Position numbers and translations under genes: made by a program
Assembly (NCBI GenBank): GCA_024364735.1
Contig: JAGFNQ010000844.1
Span: 353,306 to 417,305 of the forward strand
Reading direction: 5' to 3'
Length of the DNA stretch: 64,000 bases
Origin: Boesenbergia rotunda
Lineage: Eukaryota > Streptophyta > Magnoliopsida > Zingiberales > Zingiberaceae
The notes under the pieces: generated by a model
Told to the model about the DNA's origin: nothing
Databases searched by the model: none
What the model saw: the letters and a program-made list of their open reading frames with translations, nothing else
Part shown: piece after piece, positions 33,401 to 44,460 of the stretch
How positions within the stretch are numbered: the stretch's first letter is position 1
How the letters are laid out: every line of letters begins with the position of its first letter

Positions 33401-36021
33401 CTGGATTTCTGAAATACCATTATCAAAAGTTAGGGTTGAGGTTGGAGAAAATATTTTAGGTGTCCAAACCTCAAATTTTTATTTTTCCCAAAGTAATAGG
33501 TGTAGTTTAGTTCCATCAGTGGGTTTTGAGCAAAACCCACTGATGGACCTCTCATATCTGGATTTCTAAAAAAATATCAGTGGGTTTTGAGCGAAACCCA
33601 CTGATAGACCTAGAAAACTCTTATTGCAACATAATTTATAATCATTAGAAATTTGGACACCAAAAATAATCATTAGAAGTTTTTTTATAATTAATTATTT
33701 TGATTAAATTAATTATTTACGCAGGGCCTGAAGTCAGATGACTTCAGGCCCTCCTATCAAAACTTATAAAAATTAAATATATTAATATAATATATAATAT
33801 TTAAATTAATATAATAAATAATTTTGACTTTTTTATTAAAAAATCGATATATGTTCATTTTTAATATAATCCTTATTTTATATTAATTAGAATTCCTCTC
33901 GTAGGTAGTCTTTCTCAATAATTTTTATTGTGATTTCAAAAATATAAAGAGATGTTTCTTTAAGTTTTAGACCTACGTAAAAAAACCTATCATAACACAT
34001 GATTTCAATTCGACGCAAGATTACAGGCCCTGAGTTATTTCAGGCCCACGCTGGCCCTGAAATAAAATATTTCAGGCCCTCGCAGGGCCTGAAATAAAAT
34101 ATTTCAGGCCCTCGCAGGGCCTGAAATAAAATATTTCAGGCCCACGCTGGGCCTGAAATATTTTATTTCAGGCCCACGCTGGGCCTGAAATATTTTATTT
34201 CAGGCCCACGCTGTTTGAAATAAAAAAAACTTCAACTTTTTTTAAGTTTTTTATATATTAATATATTTAATAATATTATTAAATATATTAATTTATATTA
34301 ATCAATATAAAAAATTATTTATTTATATTTTTAAAAATTATTAAATTATTAAATTTTCCAAAGTAATAGGTGTAGTTTAGTTCTTCCATCAGTGAGTTTT
34401 GAGCAAAACCCACTGATGGACCTCCCATATCTGTATTTCTGAAATACCATTATCAAAAGTTAGGGTAGAGTTAGGAGAATGTATTTTAGGTGTCCAAACC
34501 TCAAATTATTATTTTTCCCAAAGCAATAGGTGTAGTTTAGTTGCATCAGTGGATTTTGAGCAAAACCCACTGATGGACCTCCCATATCTGAATTTCTGAA
34601 ATACCATTATCAAAAGTTAGGGTTGAGGTTGGAGAAAATATTTTAAGTGTCCAAACCTCAAATTTTTATTTTTCCCAAAGCAATAGGTGTAGTTTAGTTC
34701 CATCAGTGGGTTTTGAGCAAAACCCACTGATGGACCTCTCATATCTGGATTTCTAAAAAAATATCAGTGGGTTTTGAGCGAAACCCACTGATAGACCTAG
34801 AAAACTCCTATTGCAACATAATTTATAATCATTAGAAGTTTGGACACCAAAAATAATCATTAGAATTTTTTTTATAATTAATTATTTTGATTAAATTAAT
34901 TATTTACTCAAGGCCTGAAGTCAGATGCTTCAGGCCCAAGGAGGGCCTGAAGTCATCTGACTTCAGGCCTAAGGAGGGCCTGAAGTCAGATGACTTCAGG
35001 CCCTCCTATCAAAACTTATAAAAATTAAATATATTAATATAATATATAATATTTAAATTAATATAATAAATAATTTGACTTTTTTATTCAAAAATCGATA
35101 TATGTTCATTTTTAATATAATCCTTATTTTATATTAATTAGAATTTCTGTCGTAGATAGTCTTTCTCAATAATTTTTATTGTGATTTCAAAAATATAAAG
35201 AGATGTTTCTTTAAGTTTTAGACCTACGTAAAAAAACCTATCATAACACATGATTTCAATTCGACGCAAGATTACAGGCCCTGAGTTATTTCAGGCCCAC
35301 GCTGGGCCTGAAATAAAATATTTCAGGCTTTCGCAGGGCCTGAAATAAAATATTTCAGGCCCTCGCAGGGCCTGAAATAAAATATTTTAGGCCCACGCTG
35401 GGCCTGAAATATTTTATTTCAGGCCCACGCTGTTTGAAAAAAAAAAAACTTCAACTTTTTTTTAAGTTTTTTATATATTAATATATTTAATAATATTATT
35501 AAATATATTAATTTATATTAATCAAATATAAAAAAAATAATTTATTTAAAAAATATTAAATTATTAATTGATATATATTTTTAATTGAAATATTTTTTCG
35601 ATTTTTATCGTACGTTTTTTATCCGATTCCATAATATATTATTTTAAAATAAAAAGTCTGAAAAAATATTTTTAAATGTATCGAAATTCGTTATTGAAAA
35701 AGAGAAAGAGAAAGAGAATGAAAATGACATGCAGTACTTTGGCAGGAGGGGTATAATAGGAAGTTCACTAAAGTAAGTGCGTTATTTGGTAACAATGAAA
35801 CCATGATACGCCTTTTGATAAATACCAATATTTGAGTATGCCCTTTGGTAAATTGCCCATAATTAAATTACATCATGATAGGACTTGAAATTTTAGCGCA
35901 ATTACTTTATTGCTGTATTAAAAGTTTAAATGTCGATCACACCTAAGTTCACTACGCAATTTCTCAATATCCCCTTCCGACGTTTTCCAGTCTCTCGCTG
36001 TAACAACGAAAAATGATGCTC
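30430..36021 (-). pseudogene. MCUR1/DUF1640-type mitochondrial coiled-coil gene, decayed, 3' exons only
   Basis: Four minus-strand exons with GT-AG borders match the C-terminal half of the DUF1640 family (CCDC90/MCUR1-like, inner mitochondrial membrane): 36021-35943 (EHHFSLLQRET, then IEKLRSELR in another frame), 31086-31030 (YEVDKVTAGHHLDLNLER), 30667-30605 (RIRDEAKQAAENLNS) and 30522 to about 30430 (EIHSMRKQIENTRYDAM). Splice phases join correctly across the first two introns. Frameshifts lie within the first, third and fourth exons, and the family's conserved hydrophobic C-terminus is lost. No upstream exons are visible at 36022-37100. The 4.86-kb first intron is mostly foldback element FB2; without it the intron would be about 110 bp. 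Assignment rests on remembered family motifs. Confidence 0.8.
31112..35858. mobile_element. FB2: foldback element with Mutator-like 9-bp TSD, inside an intron
   Basis: Terminal inverted repeats GGCAATTTACCGAAGGG at 31113-31129 and the inverse at 35841-35857 (one mismatch), flanked by perfect 9-bp repeats ATAATTAAA at 31103-31111 and 35859-35867. Inside are nested mirrored blocks. GAAATCATGTGTTATGAT occurs forward at about 31594 and 32727 and inverted near 33990 and 35248. Palindromes with CATCAGTGGGTTTTG arms lie near 32060-32480, 33190-33610 and 34390-34790, and GGGCCTGAA palindromes fall in between. There is no transposase. The TSD length and G/C-ended long inverted repeats suggest Mutator-like mobilisation. 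Confidence 0.85.
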
Positions 36022-37110
36022 CTATAATCAAAGGATAAACTTATAAATGTAATTAACAATGATAAGATAATAGATTTGAATGAAAATTAAAATTACATCA
36101 TTGATAGATTTAACATTTTTAAATAATTTTAAGAAATATCATTAAAAAAAACATAATAACATAATCTAATTAATCGACACCGGTTTGATATTAACCATTT
36201 TAACCTAAAAATAGAACTATTAATATAATTGATTATGTAATAAAATAATATTATTTTGAGAGACATTCACTACTTTGATCTTTATTATATATTTTTTATA
36301 TTATATATTAGTATCTATTTATTATATACCTTATAAAGGTATATAGGGTGTATTCGCGCCGCTCATACAATGCTTCAAATATTTTTTTTTAATTTGATTT
36401 TTTTTTACACTTAATAGTATTATCCAACCCCTAAGTCCAGTTTAAAAAATAAACAAAAAAAATTATATGTCACAATGCTCACTTTAAATATTTTTTCAGT
36501 TTAAAAATTATTTATTTAATATTATAACTTAACCCTTTAATTTTAAAATGGAAAAAATCTTATTAACATAATTGATTAACTCAAAACTATATATTATAAT
36601 TCAACCCCTAAACATTAAAGAAAAAATTTTATTGGCATAACTAAAGAACTTGAAAAAGTAAATAAAAATAAAGTGGATGTAAGGCGCCTACATATGCATT
36701 GGAGGCGCCCTAAATTAGGGAGTGAAGGGGTGCGTAAATGAAGGTTCAAAGCATATCAAATCTTTATACATATGTAAATGATAAGCTATGAATCTTATGG
36801 TATGGACTTATCCAGACACTGTTTGAGACGCCTAGATTGAAATCCAGGAGTCCTTGCTTAAGTTTTAAAAAAAACATACTAGCAAAATGCCTGGAATGAA
36901 TACCAGGTTATTTTTTTTGATTTTTTTAAAAATCAATATTTTTCAAATATAAATCCTAAATACATTTACTATACCACATGAGAATCTAAATTTTTTTATT
37001 TTGAATAATGTAATCTAAGACGGAAGTCTGAACCCTAATAAAAAAATCTTATAAACTTAAACCTATTGTAACTCAATACTTAAATCCTAAAATCTCAAAG
37101 TTAAGTATAT
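36022..37110. other. AT-rich intergenic DNA
   Basis: No coding frame with family features on either strand. The stretch is dominated by A/T runs. I see nothing else supportable in it. Confidence 0.6.
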
Positions 37111-37119
37111 ATAATATAC

Positions 37120-37353
37120 GAGCAATGATAGGGAGAGTGAAAATGGGAGAGTGAAAGCAAAATGAATGACGTGGCACTTTACATGCACACGTCCAATTAT
37201 CGCTTGGACACCATCGGCGGCCTTCGGCCGCTGTCCCGAATCAAACTATACCCTGAGGGGCACGGTGAACTCGTTGGAGATCGCTGCATGCAAAGTGTCA
37301 CGTCATTCACTTTGTCTTTCACTCTCCCATTTTCACTCTCCCTATCATTTTTC
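37120..37353. mobile_element. Mutator-type MITE, 234 bp
   Basis: Terminal inverted repeats of about 65 bp: AATGATAGGGAGAGTGAAAA and onward from 37124, mirrored up to 37349, with matching ATGAATGACGTG and GCATGCA parts. The core is GC-rich (CGGCGGCCTTCGGCCG). Perfect 9-bp direct repeats ATAATATAC at 37111-37119 and 37354-37362. The two overlapping frames across it are by-products. Confidence 0.88.
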
Positions 37354-37362
37354 ATAATATAC

Positions 37363-38514
37363 CTCTTAAGTATCTAAAATTTTTTTATCTTGAACCCTTT
37401 AATCCAATAGGGAAGTCTTAAATGTCAGAAGGAATATCTTATTAGCTTAAACCCAGTATAATCCAATTCTTAAATTTTAAAATCTTATACTTTAAATATA
37501 TAAAATATATTTTAAAAAATTTTAAAAAATAAAAAATTTATTTCCATGGAAATCAATTCAGATGTCTAATATATGTGTGTGCATGTCTAGAATGGGCGCT
37601 CATCGCATGAGAGACACCTCTATTCATTCAAATAATTTTCTATGTTATTGAAACTCAAATAAGAAAACCGCATAGGCCAACAACTACTTAACAGTCGATT
37701 TAAAAATTTTCAATTGCCTCAAATTCACTTTAATCGGCTCACCTAGATTTTAAATAATTTTATAGCCAACTCAACTATTTTAGTCATCTAGCGTTAGTTA
37801 TAATAATAAATTTATCTTTTCAATTGATACTTTTTAACCAACTCGTGCACAACAATAAATATCCATCATTCCTCCTCTAGCAAGCTCATTATCTAGTCAT
37901 AAGTTATCCCAACAAGATAGATTGAAGGTTAAGATGTTGATATTATCCTTTTGAAATTTAGGGATCAAAATCTAGTAAAGTCGGTATTCCGGAAATAAAC
38001 GACGTAGATGACAGGTCACTATAATACAACCTCAAGCGATGACAAAAAGAGGGGTGTCTGCACCTACGAGATTAACACGAACATTAGAGGGATACACCGG
38101 AAAGAGTTCCGGTGGAGCCCTCTCCAACGCTCATATTAGAAATTACTAGTGGATAGAAAAGGAGCAAGAAGAATACATTATCTAGAGTTCAGAAGAAGAT
38201 CTCCTTTTACCTAGGTGCCTAAGCACCTTATATAATCGTTGTCTCTTTTCTTCGAGCGATCCCACCTTATCGTAACCGTCCCTGTTTCCACGCCTCATGG
38301 TTCATGATTGTTTGTCAATTGTCACCCACTGGGGGATCCTGGTAACTGCTGTTGCGCATATCAAATCCATTATTGTCATGCGTTACGGGGTTATAACTAT
38401 CTGTTAGCTTTCCTATTTGGGGAGGAGGTGCTTAACACTGTTGTCGTATGTATTAAGTGTAATGATAAACTTCTCACAATCTGCTCTCTCTTTCCCGCGT
38501 TGTTCTTGGGGCTT
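37363..38514. other. Intergenic DNA, no gene seen
   Basis: AT-rich to about 37980, then more balanced sequence to 38514 that may belong to an old LTR-type repeat (CTTATATAATCG at about 38230 could be a TATA box). No domain is recognisable. Confidence 0.5.
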
Positions 38515-38518
38515 CGCT

Positions 38519-38765
38519 CTCCCAAGTGGGCCTCGAGGGCTCTTTGCCCGAGCTAACCTCGGACACTTTTCTCCCGAGTTGGCTTTGGAGACACTCCACC
38601 CGAGTGGACCACGGAGACTCTCCGCCCGAGCTAGCCTGGGGCCCTTTACTCCCGAGTTGGCCTAGGGGACTCTATGCCCGAGCTGGTCTCGGGGACTCTC
38701 CGTCCGAACTAGGCTTTTGCACTTTTCTCCCGAGTTGGCCTCCGACACTTCTCTCCCTCCTAGTA
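38519..38765. repeat. Minisatellite of about 26-27-bp units
   Basis: About nine units of the type CCCGAGTTGGCCT followed by GGGGACTCTCCG. Three overlapping reading frames of 60-106 codons run across it because the unit has few stops. None looks like a protein family. Confidence 0.9.
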
Positions 38766-39533
38766 ATGCCACGCATCTTCCTCGTGCCATATGTTCACCA
38801 GACTATTCATCCCGATCAGCCAGTGTTCGTCCTCCTCACGCGTTAATCATAACATCCAGGCTAGTAATCTTCATTATTTATCTCCTTCGTATTAACTCTG
38901 AGACAGATTGATGGAGATATTAGAGACGAATACATTATCTTTTTATCACCTATCTTGTCATAAGTCACTGTATGACATAGTTAAATTGATTATCATATGA
39001 TAAATTTATAAAACAGCCCCCCCCCCCCCCCCCCCCCCCCCCCTTTTTTTTATTCTCTTTTCATTCCACTTAAGCAACCCCATGTCTCTCATCGTCTCCG
39101 TAACGAGATGATGAAAGATAAATTACAGTATCTCAAGATTGTTTATTTTTCTTTCGTTTTACTTACCGTACTTCAAGATTATTTATTTTCCTTTTCTTTA
39201 TTCCCTGTCGTTTCCGCTCAACGAAGAAAAAAAAAATACGAACAACAAGTCTCTAACCGTCGACCCAGATGAACCGACCCAGATGAAGAAAATAAATAAC
39301 ATATTGAGTATTCTTCTAAATAAGAGGATATTTAATCATCATGGTAAAATCAATTCCATGGGAATCGAATTTATTCAATAAAATAACTCTATCACCTAGT
39401 ACTCAACTACACTACGGGTTCTTTCCTTTCCATTCATTCGCTGGTCACTTGATCTCTCATGCACCTGTTGTACTCTATGAAGTTTATCGTGATTTATTTC
39501 CCTTTCAAATAAGAGCGGATTATACTCTCAGAC
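38766..39533. other. Intergenic DNA with poly(C) tract
   Basis: No gene seen. It holds a run of 27 C followed by T (39017-39050). The small frames at 39139-39381 and 39341-39547 have no family features. Confidence 0.6.
39017..39043. repeat. 27-base poly(C) tract
   Basis: Uninterrupted C run followed by T8. The complementary strand is a G run able to form quadruplexes. Its length may be unreliable. Confidence 0.9.
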
Positions 39534-40525
39534 GGATCTCGACCTAGCTCGCGTGTAGCTCGGCCGGTCAGCCTGGCGCCACGTTGGGATTGGGTCGGAA
39601 CTAGGGTCCTTGGAGTCCAGATGGACCGAGTGACTCGTCGGGCCGATATAGCGAGTGACTCGTCGGGCCGATATAGCGAGTGACTCGTCGGGCCGATATA
39701 GCTTGGCCCGGCCCGGTCTACTCGAGGACATCGGGAGGTCGACCCTGACCTAGGTACACACGGCGTTAGTAAGGGCCCGATTGGCAAGCCAAAGAATGCC
39801 CTACACGAGGAGTTCCCGAGCTGGGGAATTCCCGAATCCCTAACCGCCCGACCCTGGGCTGGGTCAGGTGGGTCGATTCCGAACGCCCCCTCTCTCGATC
39901 ATAATGGTCGTAGGACCGAAGTCTGCTCGGCACCGCCGACTGGCGCTCCTATGTGAAAATTGTCGTAACCTCAGGAACACCTACCTTCTGACACAACATT
40001 AACAGGAATGGTACGGAGTCGGCACAGGCCTGACGCCGTTCATGTCCTAATCGCAAGTATCCCGCTGATACGATGATTCTCCTGGCATACCCTTGAACTT
40101 TGTACCACGAACACTTATGCTTGTGTCAGACCGAGTGGTGTCGAACGGCGCCCGTCAGTGGGCTGGCATCGCCCCTTGCCTTATTCCAGCATGCGACATC
40201 TTACCCTGCCACCGCACGCTGCACCTTACCCTGTCCTCGTATACGACAAAAGGTGGCAGGCCGGGCAGAGGCTGTCAGCTCCCTCGGCTATATAAGCCCC
40301 TCCACTCTCCGCTTCGCAGGTACGCGCACGATAGTATTTTTCATCCACTGTTCCATTGCTTCTGCTTGTTTCTCTCGTGGGGGCTGACTTGACCGTCGGA
40401 GGGCGTTGCCGGGGACTTTTCTCGGCGGATTTGCTAACGGTCATTTTCTCGCAGGTTATAGCCAGCATCGGCGGTATTCGGCCCACCTCACTCTTAGGAG
40501 TCCACCTCGCTCGACGACATGATCA
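39534..40525 (+). repeat. 5' LTR of element C
   Basis: About 0.99 kb, aligned end to end with 54788-55735 but with many substitutions, so the insertion is not recent. Near its start a 25-bp unit is present three times (39628-39702) but only once in the 3' LTR. TATA box at 40288. The end is fixed by alignment and by the primer-binding site at 40530. Confidence 0.88.
40288..40296 (+). promoter_or_regulatory. TATA box in 5' LTR of element C
   Basis: CTATATAAG, with CTATATAAA at the equivalent place in the 3' LTR (about 55498). It precedes the likely transcription start of the element. Confidence 0.7.
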
Positions 40526-40529
40526 AATT

Positions 40530-40543
40530 TGGCGCTAGAAGGA
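40530..40543 (+). promoter_or_regulatory. Primer-binding site of element C
   Basis: TGGCGCTAGAAGGA four bases after the LTR, the gypsy/Tat-type primer site. The exact tRNA cannot be named from sequence alone. Confidence 0.65.
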
Positions 40544-40574
40544 GGGACACTTTCTGCTTAATCGGGAGTGCACG

Positions 40575-41478
40575 ATGGAAGATCCCAACCGAGTGATGGT
40601 GACCGTTACGCCCAAGGAATACGAGCTCTTGATGGTCGTCCGGGCTCAGAAAACCCCTCAGAGGCCTTCGCAGGCCGGTAGCTCGGCGACCCGATTCCCT
40701 GAGCCGTCGGCGCCCGACCACTCAGGAGGTCGGGGGAAGGTTACCCGACCTGAAGGGGGCTCGACCCCCTTCCCCGCCGCTTTCTACCGAGGTCGGGACG
40801 ACGAGGCTGATTCCATGCCAGTCGACACGTCCACATCCAGCTAGACGCATAGGTTGCGTCCCGACAAGGGGAAAACTCCAGCCGACTCGTCTCCTACTGC
40901 CCTGGTACGCAACCCCTTCTCTTCTCGGATCCTGGAGGACCCGGTTCCCAAGCATCTTCGGTTCTTCACCATACCCAAGTATGTTGGAACGACTGTTCCT
41001 GAGGAGCATCTGATGAAGTTCGAGAGTGCGGCCCTGCTGCACCAATACCCCGAAGGCGTGAAATGCCGAGCCTTCTTGACGACGCTCTTGGGACCCGCTC
41101 AATGATGGTTTGACCGACTTCCTAACGGGTCGGTGTCAAGCTTCGAGGAGCTTAGGAGGATATTCCTCCAACACTTCACCAGAAGTCGGAAGCATCACAA
41201 GACGAGCCTCAATTTATTCGCCCTGAAACAGGGCCCGAAGGAGTCCCTCTGGCCTACATCAAGAGATTCAATGGTTGGTGCTAGACGTGCCGACCGCCAC
41301 ACCCGAGGTACTGATCAACGCCTTCTCCCAAGGACTGCAGGAGGGAGACTTCTTCCGCTCACTGATACGGAAGTACCCGAAGGACTTTGACAGCCTGCTA
41401 GGGAAGGCTGTCAAGTATATCAACGTAGACGAGGCGCAGATCACTCGGAAGAAGGAGTCAGTCAGCAAAGTTAGCTAG
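40575..41478 (+). pseudogene. Gypsy gag, broken (element C)
   Basis: Starts at an ATG downstream of the primer-binding site (MEDPNRVMVTVTPKEYELL). A low-complexity Pro/Ser region is followed by the retrotransposon Gag core (about 40910-41450): YVGTTVPEEHLMKFE, CRAFLTTLLGPAQ, WFDRLPNGS, EELRRIFLQHF and, in another frame, FSQGLQEGDFFRSL. Defects: TAG at 40842-40844, TGA at 41103-41105 and a frameshift at about 41250. The frame stops at 41478, and the zinc knuckle, protease and RT that should follow are missing. Confidence 0.88.
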
Positions 41479-41519
41479 CTCAGTCGGCTCCTGGGTACTT
41501 CCCCAGCCGAGCGGTCAGA

Positions 41520-42765
41520 CTATGATGGATATGCATAATGAGCAACAAGCTGAGTTGGAGCTCGGGAGAGATTGGAGAACACCGCTCATTGCTTACTTAG
41601 CAGATGGTATCTTGCCGGCCGACCGGGAGGAGGCCCGACTCCTAAGGAAGCGGGCAACCCAATACTCCCTAGTTGGGGATGCCCTATACAAAAAAACCTT
41701 CGCCCGACCCCTACTCAAGTGCTTGGGTGAAGAGGAAGCTGACTATGTACTGAGAGATATACATGAGGATCTGTGGGTGCCATGCTGGAGCTCGGGTCGT
41801 GGCCCGAAAGGCGCTACTAGCCGGATATTATTGGCCAAGCCTGCAAAAGGACGTCAACCGAATGGTCTCAACCTGCTTATCTTGCCAAAAGCACCATAAT
41901 CTCCCTCACCGACCCGTGGAAATGATGAAAGTGTCGGTGGTCTCTTGCCCGTTTGACCAATGGGGCATGGACATAGTGGGTCCATTCCCGACCGTTATGG
42001 CTCAGAAAAGGTTCTTGTTGGTGGCGGACGATTACTTCTCCAAGTGGATAGAAGCCGAGGCCCTGGCACATATCACGGAGCAAACAGTGATCAAGTTTCT
42101 GTGGCAATACATCTTGTGCCGGTATGAGATTCCTCACAAGCTTGTTTCGGACAACAGGAGACAATTCTATGGTCAGAAAATACAAGAATGGTGCTCGGCC
42201 TATGGTATTCAGCAGGCCATTACTTTAGTAGCGTACCCGCAGAGCAACGACCAGACTGAAGTGGCTAATCGAGAAATATTGAGGGGATTAAAGACCATGC
42301 TAGACCATGAAGGAGGCACCTGGGTCGACGAATTGCCAAGTGTCCTGTGGGTTGAGCGGACCACACCGAGAGAAACTACAGGCCACACACCATTCCAACT
42401 GGTGTATGGAGGCGAGGTCGTGGTGCCTGTAGAGGTCGGGTGTGAGTCCGACCGACGAAGAGCTTACGATGAGGATAACTTGGAGAGAAGGCAGTTGGAG
42501 CTGGATCTGGTCGAAGAAATCCAAGAAAAGGTAGCCGCTCCAGAGGATGAAGCAGAGATATAATCGAAGGGTGTTGCCAAGGGCCTTCCAGGTCGGCGAC
42601 CTCATGTGGAAAAGGATAAAGCCAGTAGGGGATGTCAACAAGCTAGAACCTCAATGGGGAGGGTCCTTCAAGGTCGTCCTGAAGTTGGCCTCAGGAGCAT
42701 ATTACTTAGAGAACGAGCAGCAAAGAACGCTGGATCGGCCTTAGAGCGCTATCCATATCCAGCCA
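41520..42765 (+). pseudogene. Gypsy integrase, broken (element C)
   Basis: Begins just upstream of the integrase zinc finger (ADYVLRDIHED, then CGCHAGAR and CLSCQKHH after a frameshift at about 41770). The catalytic core has the expected acidic residues in FDQWGMDIVGPF, LVSDNRRQF (usually SDNGRQF) and NDQTEVANRE. A second frameshift near 42545 leads to the C-terminal part (VGDLMWKRIKPVGDVNKLE, SGAYYLE), and an in-frame TAG lies at about 42741. Because gag ends only about 40 bases upstream, an internal deletion removed protease, RT and RNase H. Confidence 0.9.
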
Positions 42766-42860
42766 TATCGGGAGGCAGAGTGAGAGCCTGTAAGACAAGT
42801 ATATTTCACAATTGTAATGATAGTGGGAGAACGGGGTTCTCGGTCAACTTGCAGGCGCCC

Positions 42861-43555
42861 CAGACTCTCGCCTCCAAGCGAGTTATAAGCGGGCATGCTT
42901 CCACACACCCCTCGACTCAGCTTCCAGTCTGGACGCGTGGCGACCCACACTCCCTGGGGTCTAGCCGACCGAGTGTCCAGACTCTCGCCTCTGATAAGCG
43001 ATCATGCTCCCCCGCACCCCTCGGCTCGGCTCCCAATCCGGACACATGGCGACCCACACTCCCTGGGGTCTAACCGATCGAGTGTCCAGACTCTCGCCTC
43101 TGAGGGAGTTATAAGCGGGCATGGTCCCGCGCACCCCTCGGCTCAGTTCCCAGTCTGGACGCGTGGCGTCCCACGCTCCCTGGGATCTAACTGACCGAGT
43201 GTCTTGACTCTCGCCTCTGAGCGAGTTATAAGCGGGCATGCTACCGCACACCCCTCGGCTTAGCTCCCAGTCTGGACGCGTGGCGACCCACGCTCCCTGG
43301 GGTCTAACCGACCGAGTGTCCAGACTCTCGTCTCTGAGTGAGTTATAAGCGGGCATGCTCCCGTGCACCCCTTGGCTTGGCTCCCAGCCCGGATGCGTGG
43401 TGACCCACGTTCCCTGGAGTGCAGCCGACCGAGCATCCAAACTCTGCCTTCTGAACCGACAGCGCCATACCGGGCTAGGCTCCCCGGCCGGGTGCATGGC
43501 GATCCATGCCCCCCAGGGTCGGGCCGATCAAGTACGTGAACCTCACCTCCCGAAC
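42861..43555. repeat. Tandem array of about 117-bp units
   Basis: Six units start with CAGACTCTCGCCTC or close variants at 42861, 42978, 43087, 43204, 43321 and about 43438. Units contain GAGTTATAAGCGGGCATG and GGTCTAACCGACCGAGTGTC. Frames of up to 178 codons on both strands arise from the repeat. It lies between integrase and the antisense gene, a position where Tat-type elements commonly carry tandem repeats. Confidence 0.92.
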
Positions 43556-43745
43556 GAACAACCTCCAACGAGACTCAGGCGAGCGCGTGGTAATCAGCGT
43601 TCAAACATGGTTCGACCAGGCGGGTTTTGTCCCCCGAGCGGGTATGCAACGTAAAGGCTTGTCTTCAGCCTTAACCTAATTGAGCTTCGCATCCCTGGGC
43701 TAGGTTAGCCAAGTCGGCCTCGGTGAGAGTGGAGTACGGAGGTGA
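43556..43745. other. Non-coding DNA of element C before the nested insertion
   Basis: No frame of interest. It ends with GGTGA, the left copy of the target site of the solo LTR. Element C resumes at 51586. Confidence 0.6.
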
Positions 43746-44387
43746 TGTTGGGTTCTCCCGACACAAAAACATAAAAACGCAGCGGAAACAAGAACGCACG
43801 AGCGATCTATGCGAAAGAAAACTCGTACAATGTTCATCCTTTGGAGCGTGCCCTTTGCTTATCCCGCTCATCCAAGGTGCGCCGGATCTCTTGCACGTTC
43901 AAATGACCATGCCTCTACTCGTGTCCACACGGACACAATCTCTCAACTTCGGGAGAGCTACCTTAGTTGTGCTAGCAACTTGAGGTAGCTCGCAGAAGAC
44001 CAAGAACCCTACAATAGGGTTTCGGCCAAAAGAGGAAGAAGAGGGAGAGAAGAAGAAAGGGAAGGAGGAGTGGAAGAAGAAGAGGAAGACTCCATCCAAA
44101 GTCACAAGACCCTCTTTTATATTCATCCCATAAATATGAAGAGGTTTGTGTCTCTTTGGCTTCCCAATAAAGAGCACATCTTTTCATGTGGCTCTTTATC
44201 ATTTCCCATGCAAGAAAAGAATCTTTTCTTTTCCCTTCATTAAACATTTTAATGAATCTCCCTTTAATCCTGACCGGGCCTCTCGGGCTTCCGATTGGTC
44301 TCCCGACCAAGTCTGCCGAGTGCCGAGCTCCCGACCCAGTCTGCCGAGTGCCGACCAGTCTGCCGAGTGGATCTCCCGATCTGCCTT

Positions 44388-44460
44388 CCCGAGTTCCTAA
44401 CTCGGGCTCGGACTCCCGAGTTCCCAACTCGGGTTCGGACTCCCGAGTTCCCAACTCAGG
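44388..44460. repeat. Hairpin array CCCGAGTT/AACTCGGG
   Basis: Three 19-bp palindromes (CCCGAGTT, three-base loop, AACTCGGG) at 44388-44406, 44414-44432 and 44442-44460, period about 27. Confidence 0.9.

Noticed and set aside
38308..38911. Overlapping frames of 64-106 codons
   Set aside because: Produced by the 26-27-bp minisatellite; all frames are open because the unit contains no stops.
40093..40392. Frames in the LTRs of element C (also 55283-55602)
   Set aside because: Located in U3/R of both LTR copies and not conserved as protein (frames differ by indels).
42895..43654. Frames of up to 178 codons on both strands
   Set aside because: Translation of the 117-bp tandem array; no domain.
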